From contig JBCAML010000003.1 in NCBI GenBank assembly GCA_038503075.1, forward strand, positions 1 through 64,000: 64,000 bases of DNA, read 5' to 3'. Shown here one piece after another: positions 31,304 through 42,279 of this stretch (its first letter is position 1; each line of letters opens with the position of its first letter). The notes beneath the pieces were generated by a model. The model saw only the letters and a program-made list of their open reading frames with translations, did no database searches and was not told the origin of the DNA. The stretch is from Gyromitra esculenta. Taxonomy: Eukaryota > Ascomycota > Pezizomycetes > Pezizales > Discinaceae. The position numbers were made by a program, and so were the translations under genes.

Positions 31304-31961
31304 ATCGAATGAGGAAGCAAATTCTGGGGCTCTAGGTTGTTGGGTTAAATGTTCTTTGGGACGATAAGGCTTATTTATTTTATTTTGGACTGATGATAGT
31401 TTCTGATGGAATTTGTATTTCATGTTTCTTTACACCTAAGGCAGATGGTCTGGCCCAAAGTTTATGTTATCTAGTCAATGGATAAGAATATGGTACGTAT
31501 TCAACAAGAAATTGCTATCAGTGAATTAGTGAAAACTATTCCGTAGAAATTCCGAAGCTTGAAGATACAGACTTGCAGATACAGACTTATGGATAATAGA
31601 AGGCTGGGCTTCAGAACAGAACTAGCACCATTTGAGCGTGATGACGGCGTCAATTTGTAACTATAAATCAAAAGGAGTTGTGCATAATTGCTAAGCAAAA
31701 CCCAAAAGGCGTATTGGTGGGCTGTATAAACATGTATGCATAATCCATTTCTACGACACTTTTTACGACCACACCACGGACGGTGGTAGGGAAAGGAAAA
31801 TAAGCATGTAGTTAGCGAATAGGGAGCTAGGGGTACAACTTTAACTCCTGCAAGAGATTACAGGTCCTAACTAGAGATCTGAATAAGTTGGAAGTCTTGG
31901 GCTGCAGATCCCAGCTATATATAAAGCTTTGTCGATAAGATCCCCACTAAGGCACAGTAAG
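31304..31961. other. Intergenic, nothing recognised
   Basis: AT-rich sequence between the lectin-like gene and the MITE. A direct repeat of about 12 nt (AGATACAGACTT) is present near 31563-31588. No coding signal is evident on either strand. Confidence 0.5.
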
Positions 31962-31963
31962 TA

Positions 31964-32427
31964 CAGACGAGTGAAAAAAGTGACGAAACAAGGGTCAATA
32001 TACACCAAAACAAGCCAACTTTAGCTCAATTTACTTCCCACTAAGAGTTGTGGCAACAAAAAACTGAGTAGTGGGACACATCTAATAGCTCTGGAATTTA
32101 GATCCATGAGTTTTCTGTACTCCCTCGAATTTTCTGTATTGAAATAGGAGCCTTTGACTTCATGAGGTTTAGTTATTTACCTAATTTTGGTGAGGAAAGG
32201 TATGATGCAACGGAAATCTATGGGTACTGCAACTTTAAAAAGTTCTAGCCTATGATCCTCTAAATAGAATAGCCCAGAAATTCACTTATAGAGAGTTCAT
32301 GAGTGATGAAGTCACTGGTAGGCTAGTCATGTCACTTAGCTAATTTTAATAAAGAGGGTTTTGGTTGTGAAGTTGGCCGATTTTGGTGTGTTTTAGTCGT
32401 TGTTTCCTCACTTTTTTCACTCGTCTG
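31964..32427. mobile_element. MITE, Tc1/mariner (Fot1/pogo-like), TA target duplication
   Basis: A 464-bp element with imperfect terminal inverted repeats of about 58 bp. The left end reads CAGACGAGTGAAAAAAGTGA and the right end is its complement, followed inward by GAAACAA and a CACCAAAA block. TA at 31962-31963 and 32428-32429 flanks it, the duplication of the Tc1/mariner superfamily. There is no transposase frame, so it would need one in trans. Confidence 0.85.
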
Positions 32428-32739
32428 TACATAACCGCTTTGAAGTATGTATATCAACTATCTTTTGAATCTCGTTCAATGATTGCTTCCGCATCGAAAG
32501 AGTGAAACAGCAAACAATGGTGGTCTTGCTACTTTAAAGCCAAGTTACCTAGGTTTGAAGATGGGCATTCTTGATACTAGTGTGAAACCATAGATCGCAA
32601 CTCTAGGTCTACAACGTCTATGGCCATGGAACCATTCTTCTTCAGTCAGCTCGCTCTCTAGCCTGCCCCAGCAAGCTTTAACCAATGACGGAGAGTATCC
32701 AAAATGCGATAACTATAGTTGTATTTGTCCCGGCCCGTA

Positions 32740-32950
32740 TGTCATTAAATCCCGTTTACAAAGTGGCTAGCCATTTTGTAAATGGGCCAGCCAGTTTATA
32801 AATGGAGCAACTAGTTGGTGGCCTGTACTCGAAGTGCAACAGCAAAGCTTAAATCACTAGCGCATTCAGAAGCTTGGCACATCCCACTCAGGTTGATGAC
32901 ATCCCGCTCAGGTCGATAGCATCCCACTCCAAGTGACAACATCCGCGCCC
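32740..32950. repeat. Short tandem repeats, 16-20 bp units
   Basis: Three degenerate copies of a TTTxTAAATGGxxCAxC unit lie at about 32755-32815. About three and a half copies of a 20-bp unit, CATCCCACTCAGGTTGATGA and variants, lie at 32880-32945. Confidence 0.7.
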
Positions 32951-33421
32951 CTGAATTTCAACTCAAGGTACCAGTCAACTCGAATTCCACCGCAACCCAC
33001 TATAACAACTTTCAACTTTATCATGAACTCAAGAGCACCCTGCCCCCACAGAGAGCCGAGATATGTTCTTCTCCAGAGAGCCGAGAAATTTTCATCGCCT
33101 CCATAAGGACGGGATTTGGCTCTCGCTCGTCAAATAGGCTTCTGATCTCCCTTACTCGGTTCCTGAATAGCGAAAATATCATTTATTCGTTCTTCCTATG
33201 TACCTCTATCGCAATATCTATACACAGTCTTCTATTTCTACAGTATTTAATTCGCAATGTCTATGTACATGATTCTATGTCTACAGGTACTCTATTCACA
33301 TTTTTTATGTACAGGCTCCCTCCTGCTATGTAGTGACTTCCAAACGACACTAGAGCACGCGTTTCGCTAGCAGGAAAGGGTGGAAGGTAGCTAGACGCGC
33401 TTCTTACAGATAGGGAATCGA

Positions 33422-33640
33422 TAGCTCACTCCAAACAGCCAGCCTGGGTGTGGTCAATAGCTTGCTCGCTGCAGGCAGTAGGGTGGTCGGAAGCTCATTC
33501 CTAGCAGGCAGCTGGGTGGGGAGGTCAATAGCTCGCTCGTTGCAGGCAATCGGGGGGTCATAAGCTCGCTCGCTGTAGGAAGTAGGGGGGTCAAAAGCTC
33601 GCTCCTGGCAGGCAGTCGGGGTGGATGAAAGCTTGTAGGA
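33422..33640. repeat. Degenerate minisatellite, about 36-bp unit
   Basis: Roughly six units built on GCTCGCTCGCTGCAGGCAGT, each followed by a G-rich GGGTGGTCA stretch. Units vary by substitutions and small length changes. An open frame through the minus strand (33404-33646) is a by-product of a unit length divisible by three. Confidence 0.75.
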
Positions 33641-34029
33641 AAGCAAGCGAGTTTTGATTTACCATAGTAAAACCATGGGTGTCAGAGTCAGCTTTTTATA
33701 ATACTCCAAACTATAGTTAGTTTACCGCTTTATTTTTATTCCACATCCACTAGAAGTCACTCTCCCAATTTATTAACTCTCAACAGCGATTTGCTGTTGA
33801 GAACGGATTAGTCGAATTTTTTTTCTGGCCTGTACAGGCCAGCTACAGCGTTGCTACGAACGAAGGGATATTAGGGCATTGGCGCGAGCTAGAGCTATTT
33901 ATATCGAGGCGCAGGCAAGCTTAGGGAGCTTTATTAGGAGAGCTGTAAGCACTCTATTTGGAGAGCTTTTAGCGTTGTATATGAGGGGGTAAGGCGTGCT
34001 TGGAGGGGGGTGCTGAGGGCCTACCCGGA

Positions 34030-34350
34030 TGTTTATGGCGATCTATGTGTGGCCTTTTCGGGGTCTATTAGAGAGTCTATATGGGGGGCTTTGGGTGATC
34101 TATGTGGGCCCTATTCGGCGTTCTATTCAGGCACTATTCGGAGGTCTACCGGGCGGTCTATACGGGGCCTATTCGGGGGTCTATTAGACGGGCCAAGGGT
34201 GGACCATATAGGGCCTATTCGGCGGTTTATTCGGGGCTATTCAAGCGCCTATCTAGAGACCAATTGGGAGGCCTATTGGCTGGTGTTTTGGCCGCCTATA
34301 TAGCCCTATTCGAGGGCTATTCGAGGGTCTATCTGGAAGTCTATATGCCA
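34030..34350. repeat. Degenerate short-unit repeat, GGCCTATTCGG type
   Basis: More than ten copies of a loose 10-20 bp unit based on GGGCCTATTCGGGGGTCTAT follow each other. Spacing varies. Several frames stay open across it because of the composition; I do not regard them as genes. Confidence 0.65.
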
Positions 34351-37300
34351 CTGCAGTGGAGCTAATAGTCGAATTAGTCCTCTTCGCCAATACCCGCTAT
34401 ATCCCGCGCGAGAAAGAGCCCACACGCGTTCCTCCCCATCCCACCTTCCTTCGTTGAGAATACTCGTCCGCTCCTGTTATCTAGCAGCTGCTCTGCCTTT
34501 GCCAATTGCTCCCTAACCTATCAGATGGCGCCTTTTGCGCTTGCAAATATTCCCACGAACCTGCCAATGCTTGCCATATGCCCTTGTCTGAGCCCGTGCT
34601 GACCTGCCACACAGCAGCTTCCCTTCCTCATTCAAAATCTTTCGCCCTGGCGTACAGCGCCTGTATTCACTTTATCGGTCCCGTGAGCCCTCGATATATG
34701 GTACCTTTTTTTTCGGTCGGTGGCCGCCTGCGCCGGCTACCATACGACACCTCCTGCAGGCAGCCGCTGGATTCGAAGGGGGTAACCCCCCCACCAGAAG
34801 CGTCTATAATTCTTGAAAAATATTGATATTATTCGAAAAGGATTTTATCTTAGAAGCCTGATGGTGACATGGGCTGTATACAGGTTATTATCACGAGAGA
34901 TACACTAATCAGTAACTCTTATGGACTAAGCAAGCACATAGTAAATCAAAAATACATTCACGAAAGCAGCTAAACTTACCATTGCAGGCGAGCTGCTGTG
35001 AACACCCCTTCTCTGCTGGACCATTCCTATCATCCCGTGGAGTGTGTCTCGCGATCCGGCTGCCTTCCCCCCTTCCAAAGCCAAGCCTATATATTTTTCC
35101 CAACACCACGCGCCACCTGCCTTAACCTCACCTATATTTCTGCATTGCAGTCTACTTTGTGGTTAGTTCAATGTAAATTTAGGAGTAGTGTAGTCCACGA
35201 GCGAAAGCCGTCTAAATCCAGCATCAACAAGCCAAGCTAATTCTAGCCCAAGTTAATCCGTTTAAAATGTTGCATAGTCTGAAATTCTAGGGGAGCATTA
35301 CGCGACAGTGTTCTCTAGACACTGGAGCTTATCTCAGTGTCATTAATTTTCCGATATAGCTCAAGCGGCCACCCATGCGATGAAACTGGCAGTGGGGACT
35401 ATTTCCAAATCGGTTGTGGGGCCGGGTGCGTAAAAAACACCAGCTCCTAGGATGCATGGATAAAGTTTGAAGGATGCTCGCAGTGCGATTATATTCTCTC
35501 AAGACATTTGTTCATATCGTAGCGAACATCAGGGACGCAGGGTGTGCAGAATGAATTAGTAGATAAACGAATCAGTATTATCCAAGGTAGCTGATACCTA
35601 GCGAAAGGTATAGATATAGGCCAGGAACTTCCTGTGACATCTGAAAAGGTACTTTCTAGCCTAGATGCCTTGAAGTCCAACAGCAACGTCCAAACCCTGA
35701 CCCTGAACTTAGGAAATCTTACCAGTTCGTATTATCTCGATAGTGAGCACTATTGACCGGGAGTGACCCAGAAGAAATTAATATTCAAATATAAATTTTA
35801 AGACCAGGGATTGAATATCAGTTCAGCGACAGAAGAGCGAAGGTCAATGCCCCTAAATTCGCAGAACTTTATAGATGCTTTGTCTATCGTGATATATAGA
35901 CAGGTGGAAGGTTTGGTGAAGATTTGGTAAAGGGTTTGGGGTGCTTCAGCCGATATTGTCGACCGCCTGAAGTCAAAAGCTAGCCTGGCAATGCCGATTT
36001 GGCCTATCAAAAACTGGACCAGCTGCTAACAGCCCCCCCCCCGATCAATCTTGTTCACTATAGGCAAGATAATACGGTAGATAGATTATTTTCCTTACCA
36101 AGATTCAAGGCCGCATTGGAGCTCTTGGCGAAGTTCTGAATAGTAGTTACCAGAGAATCCAAATCCCGAACCTATTCCTAGATTGCAAATTTTCTAGTGG
36201 ACCAAGCCGCTCAGGCGAAGCTCAAGCCCTCAGGTTTTTTCATAGTCGACGACCGCCTCGCCTTTGTGCTGGTAGATAAGGTAAGCTTAAGGAAGGTCAA
36301 CTTTGTGCAGCCTACTAGCCGAGGCTCGAAATTAGTCTGGGTTCGGACCCTCAGCACTCCCAACTGCGTGTGGGTAGATACGTACCTAGGTGGGTCTCAT
36401 ACTTGAGCAGTAGGGCGCTAGAAGCACACGGATTTTCAGGCAAGTGCTGTGTCTAGGCCTGTCTCGAACGAAGTGGAAAACGTTCCCCGCTGGTCGAGTG
36501 GAGCTTCTCCACACTTTAGTCCAAGTTCTTAACCAATGGGGAAGCGAGAATAGCCGATTGAGCCGAAACCGCGGATGGACGTGTCTTGTGGTGACCACTC
36601 GCTTATTTAAGAATGACGTTTCCGAACTACCTGAGGCTACGCCTGCACCACGAAATATTATACTGTTGCACCGTCCGTATACACGCGCCCTCTCATAACA
36701 CACTAGATAAAACCAGCTGTGGAATCCCAGGAGTAGAGTGACAGAAACAGTGCGCCTCGGAACTCAGGGCGTGAATGGCTTTTCGCTGCATAAAGTATAT
36801 GGCTCAAGATTCATTCACTTCAATTCGCTCTGAAGGGATTTATCTATTTTGACTCTGCGTGGTATTTCCACTTGCATTGCTTGCTAAGGTTACCGCCGCA
36901 TACATCTACATGTCGTTTTTTTTGCATAGATAAATCCATGAGCTTGATAATTTGGGCATGTCTCTCGAAAAATATCAGTTCCTGATGCTGATGGCTATCC
37001 GTGATATATGTAGCTTCGTACTTTTACGGCGTGGAAGTGGCAGGATCTTGCAGGGGAGATAAACTGTCGGTAAGGTGGTGAAGGTGTGAGGCTATGTATC
37101 TAGGTAGGCGCAGAGTACAGAATAAAGACGAAACCTAGCATCTTCGTTCGCGCTGCTGACGAACACAGCTTCATGCATCACCCGTTGTCCTGACGAATAC
37201 ATACAGGCCATGATTATATCCGCCATGAATCCTTGAGTCGCTCATCGGCCCGTCCCGAGATTACCATTGAAATAGTGCGAAACCTCGTGTACCATCTTCA

Positions 37301-37960
37301 TACCCTTACCCCTACATTTCACCACTTGCCTTCAAGAGAAACCCTGACTTCTATATTTTATATACGTCCATAGCTTTGATCATCAACTAAATATAAGCAA
37401 TGCCAAGGCTACGGGCCGGGACGCCTCGGTTATCACCCCTGGTGTTTTTGGTGGTACCAAGATGTATACCACATATCATCACGCGAGCGCCCGGTCCTAA
37501 ATCAATATATGCATGCGATCTAACGTGCGTCTAATGCGCCTGTGTGGCAAAGTAAACCATCCAGCCCCTTACCCATCGGTACTGAAAAAGAAAGACGCGA
37601 TCGACTGCCTGCAAGGGAGCAACAACAAGAGATTAGTCAACCTCTCTTACGTTCCCGCTTCGCCGAGCCAGTACCGTGCTCGTCAAGTTACAGAGACCAG
37701 ACCGCCGGGACCAGGCCGCCGAGACCAGACCGTTGGCCCAAAATCTGAACCCCACTCTAGCCCACGCATGCGGGCTGTTCGAAAAGAGGGTCATGCAATT
37801 CTCTGCTCATCATTTAACCTGCTGCTGTGGAAGGAATTGTAAGTGGTCTCCGTGCGATGTGTACTAAAAGGGATATAAGGCCTTAATCCCCATCAAACGC
37901 GTAGAATACAATACTCCCGTAGCTATCTTAATTCTCCCGCTAAAACTGAACTTAAACAAC
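34351..37960. other. Gene-poor stretch, unrecognised coding-like pieces
   Basis: No family was recognised. On minus, a segment at about 36180-36085 ends in a GTAAGG donor, and 35798-36010 is open for 70 codons; together they resemble part of an exon-intron gene, but I cannot name it. A C9 run lies near 36034. A TATA-like GGATATAAGG (37871-37880) lies about 85 bp upstream of the methyltransferase start. Confidence 0.4.
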
Positions 37961-39492
37961 ATGACTGACCAATATATTGCCGTTGATGACACTGTCAGTT
38001 GCCCCAAGCTAGATAAAAAATTTAATCTTGAAATTAATGATATCGTATTTAGGGCAATGAAAGTGGATCAGACTATGTGGAGGGATCGTGTGTTGCCGGA
38101 AACTAGCTCTTATTTCGAAATGGGGACTGACATAATTAGTGAATATTCTACTCAGTCTCTAACATCCTCAATCTACGAGTAAGTTTCCCCTACGTTGGAT
38201 TAGAAATATCGTTGAGAAATTTGGTCTTTTAAGATATCGTTACGAGAATGGGCGTCGATATCATGCCTTCCGAGATGGGTAAGCTCTTTCCTCTTGTCCC
38301 CATCGCCTCAAGCGATTTTAACTCCATGATAGGAAATATGCACTCCCCAACGATGAAGTACAGTATCCTACGTTTAGGCCAAATGTGAAAGTTTAATTAA
38401 TAAAAGCCCCGAAACATACAGAAAGAACAGGATCGGTCAGTTATACCCCCCCCTCCAAAAAAAAATTGCAATTCCACCTGACAGAATACATAGGCTAGAC
38501 ATCGTTCACCACATTTGTCATTTGATGCTTGACGGCGAGCTGCACACGGCTCCTATCGGTGATAATCCCCAGAAGATCCTCGATGTTGGAACCGGAACGG
38601 GAATTTGGGCGATCGATTGTGGAGAGTAGGTGGAATATCCAATCCCAAGTTGCAAGATGTCTTTTCGCCCTATTTATCTTAGTGAGCATTGATAGGCGAT
38701 ATCCATCTGCAGAAATTATTGGATTCGATCTTAGCCCAATCCAACCTAGTTGGTATTCTCCCCTTTCACCTCAATTCCGCTATTTATGAGCTAGTACTAA
38801 AATTGCTAGGGTTCCGCCAAATGTTCAATTTCAGATCGACGATGCCGAAAGTGACTGGACGTGGTCGCAGAAATCCTTCGATATGGTTCACATCAGGCAC
38901 ATGGCTGGCGCAATCAGGGATTGGCCGGCGCTTTTTAAGGAGGCATATCAGTTGATCTCTCTTTTCCTCCAAGAGAAAGCAGAAGCTAAAAAACGATTTG
39001 CAGCGCTACTAAACTAGGCGGTTGGATCGATGCCTGTGAATACGACTTATGTTTTTTCAGCGATGACGATACCCTCGCTGAAGATTCGAACCTAAAGCGA
39101 TGGTATAGATTAGTGACTAAAGCTTCCGAACAGACAGGTGCTTCTACCTCACCCCTCCATCAGCCCTGGGGGTTCTATGTACTCACTCTTGGCATTTCGA
39201 AGGTCGCTCATTTAGTATTGCCGACACACTGGGGTCACTTCTAGAAGATGCTGGGTTCGAAAACCTTCGGAAGATCATGCATAAGTTACCACTTGGGACT
39301 TGGCCTGCTGACCCCAAGCAAAAAGAGTTGGGGGCATTTTTTCTGTTAGTTTCGGAAAGCGGATTTGAGGCCCTTGGACTGGCGTTCTTAACTAGGTTGC
39401 TCGGGATGGATTCGTCAGAGGTGGAAACACTCGTACAAGGGTGTAAAAGGGAGGTAAAAAGTCGGAAGGTACATATCTACGTTAAGATGTAA
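37961..39492 (+). CDS. LaeA-like SAM-dependent methyltransferase
   Basis: Eight exons inferred by phase: 37961-38178, 38234-38278, 38333-38371, 38485-38625, 38696-38752, 38810-38950, 39004-39137 and 39203-39492, giving 354 aa, usual for this family. The key sequences are [20 protein letters not shown], motif [16 protein letters not shown] (about residues 132-146), [37 protein letters not shown] and the C-terminal [16 protein letters not shown]. Seven introns are 53-70 nt except intron 3 (113 nt), whose ends (GTTTAG, CTGACAG) are least certain. LaeA itself is a nuclear regulator of secondary metabolism; most paralogues like this one are uncharacterised or cluster-tailoring enzymes. No biosynthetic core enzyme is nearby. 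Confidence 0.78.
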
Positions 39493-41025
39493 GTGCTCTC
39501 TATCTTTAGTAGGTGGTGTTTCGCTAAAGGTTGGGATAAGGTTCTTTTACTGCGCCCAAAGGCCAGTTGATGAAAAATGAGCTGCTTTAGTTTTTAGTTT
39601 TTTTTCCTTTGCGGGCGTGGGGTGTGTGGCGTATCCTTTAACCAAGTCACGTCGAGTATGTTTGCATCTTTTAGTCAAAATTTGTCTTTCTTTTCCTCTC
39701 TTCAATGCCTCTCTCTGGCTTGCGTGCGGCCCACTGTGTCTTGGCTCTGTGTGATATCCGCCCCACGGTGCACGAAATATCTCAAGTACTACCATCACTG
39801 CGTTACGGTTAGATGTACGGTTTTAGCAGAGTCTTAATTGCCCCAAACTGCAAACTAGTTTGTCTGTAGATCACTTTATTAAACCTTCATGCTCATGCCG
39901 TATACATGTATGCCAGTTACACCTATTGTACTGACGACCCCATCACCAAAATTGGGGCAGACCCTGGAGTACGTACAAACTTAGGTCTCTAGGCCTGTTG
40001 TTGAAGCGAGGAACTGAATGTGCTTCTACGCTCCTCTACCGCGAATATCTAAGTATCCCACGATACTCCCCCACTAAAGCGCTTCTTGTCTACAGCGGTC
40101 GTTGGTTCGCCTACCTTTCTTCGATTTTATGAAACAAAAGCTGTCAAGTAACTTATAAACCTGCAAAGCGTGTTAACGCTTAAAAAAATAGCCTATACTT
40201 TTGAGCCGTGGTGGACCCCCAAATAGTTACGGCTAGCGATATTAGAGTGTGAGATAGATGATGCCGCTTCTATGTATGTATGTTTCAACCCCCGCATTTA
40301 TATAGCCATATATACGGTACGTGGGTTCTTGAGAATAATCAATCAGCCTGTGAGTGTATATACGCAGTCTACGAATTTTATGACTGATCTACGATTATGA
40401 TCGGTTTTATCTTTTGTGAGGATAAATTATCGGGCTCGCACCACCACAACGCTAGTTATCTGTACGTACATGTATGTGCTGCAAGAAGCTCTAAATAAAC
40501 GTAGCAATGCTACATAAAAATCGCCTAAGTGCTAGCGATGGTGACAAAGATGGTTTAAGTATACACGTTATTTCATTCGAGAAATTGTAATTACTCAAAA
40601 CCTGTATCTAAGGATGTGATCATCTTATAGCTTAAAATTAGTGTCACTTCATGTACGAATTATGTAGAAAGAAAACTAATTCATTCGATAGTTATTAGGT
40701 AGGTCTTGAATGGTCGCAAACCTTTCGCCAGGTATTTCTGGAACTCCTATACATATGGCTCAGCAGATCTTGCACGTGCACATGAATGGGTAGCCTATGA
40801 GCTAATTACGTATCAAGAATATGCAAGTAGCACTACTAAACTATGCACATCAAGAATAGTGGAAAGAAGAAGAAAACACATATATTGAGGGTACTAGAAC
40901 TCTAAGCCTTGGGGAATTAAGGTAAGAAGCGTACTATCTTCTTTGAAGGTGGTTTACTTAGTCCTGGAATGCACAACTTCATCAAATCTGAAGCCTAGCC
41001 ATCGAGCGAAAATTAGCCAGCTAGC
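39493..41025. other. Intergenic, nothing recognised
   Basis: About 1.5 kb of AT-rich sequence. Only open frames shorter than 90 codons are present, with no domain signature on either strand. Confidence 0.5.
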
Positions 41026-42279
41026 TTCACTAACGACCCAGGGGACTGTCGTGGTGTTTGACAGCACACACCTTTTCTGTAATAGCGTAAACAGTAGCCT
41101 GAGTGTGGGCTGCTAGTATTAAAGGTTGAATACCAGCATCAAATATCCGCAGGTTTGTATTCCCATGAACTCCGAGCTCGCTGTCCACAACGCCACCTCA
41201 CTCCTTCAGCCTCGAGCAGGTGCCAACTATGTGAAAAAGAAATATGAGCTGTCTCTGACTACCTTGGCGATCTGTTCATCGGTGCTAACACCAAGGCTAG
41301 GTACTAAATCGATAGGACCGAGTTCCTGAAGTTCAGGCGTCTTGGTGGTCTTTCGCATGTATTTCATGGAATCAGCGATGATATCAAGATCTATTGAGTA
41401 GCTTAAGTATTGTGGGTTGGCTTTAGGCTTAGTAAATATATCTGCTGACTCGATACTGACCGCACCACAACTACAAGCATGCATTGCATCAGCTATCACG
41501 GTGTCCTCGCTGAGCCAAACAATCTCACTCATAGCTATGAATTTAATTTTTAAACGCTGAACTAAAACTCTACGGTGTGCTTCATATCCTTTCTCGATGG
41601 TATCTACGGTGCCCTCAGGAAGGGGGGTTTTAATTGACGTACTTTCTAAAACCTGTTTGCTCCTAGCTAAGAAGTCGCTAAAAGGAAGCATAGCAACGGC
41701 TGTAGGGCCTGAAATAGTGAATGGATCTATCTTAGAGATTAGCTATAGTTTTAGACATATGCCTGTTAGAAACTACTGCTGTTGTAATGGTTCTATACCC
41801 TCCTGTTTTTCGTGGTAGAGATTGTGCATCTCTTTATAATATGTGGCATTTGGTGCAGGATTCGTCGGAGAGAGCGAAACCTTAGTTACTGGCATGCGTA
41901 AATATATAAATAATGGTTTTAAAATTTTCAGCGTCGCTGACCACAGATGCATTGGCACCGCAGTTATGAAAGACACCGTGGTACACGTGCACATGGCCTT
42001 GAAAATTCACACCTACTCCAGGAAAATCGAGTCGAGCACGGATTTGATTCCCAACTACTTTAATAACTTGGCTGGGTCAATCACTGAGATCTGTAAAATT
42101 TGGGGGCTGAAAAGAGATCCATGAGGTTGCGTCAAATTCGCCCCCTGCGACTGGCGTCTTTGATATGCGCAGGCTGAGAAACATGGCTGCGGCGCCAAAA
42201 ATAGAGTACCGCATTTACTCGAAAAACTGTAGTGTGTTAACCTTGCCACTAGCCCGTGAAGGAATTTGTTGGAGATCAA
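41026..42279 (-). pseudogene. GMC oxidoreductase relic, C-terminal half
   Basis: Read from high to low coordinates, the minus strand gives FSPQILQIS, then a stop, LGIKSVLD, and in a shifted frame PGVGVNFQGHVHVY, the strand-loop region of GMC flavoenzymes. Further pieces are LPFSDFLARS, the C-terminal domain with YLSYSIDLDIIADSMKYMRKT, HIVGTCSRLKE, a TGA, GGVVDSELGVHGNTNLRIFDAG and AHTQATVYAITEKV. The catalytic HVGTCS-type motif is still readable. At least two nonsense codons and one frameshift are present, and the FAD-binding N terminus was not found. Live relatives oxidise alcohols or sugars. Confidence 0.8.

Noticed and set aside
33404..33646. Repeat-protein gene on minus
   Set aside because: It is a minisatellite with a unit near 36 bp, so the frame stays open; no gene structure around it.
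37961..39492. Calling the LaeA-like gene a pseudogene because of apparent stops and frame changes
   Set aside because: All apparent lesions are removed by seven GT..AG introns in consistent phase.
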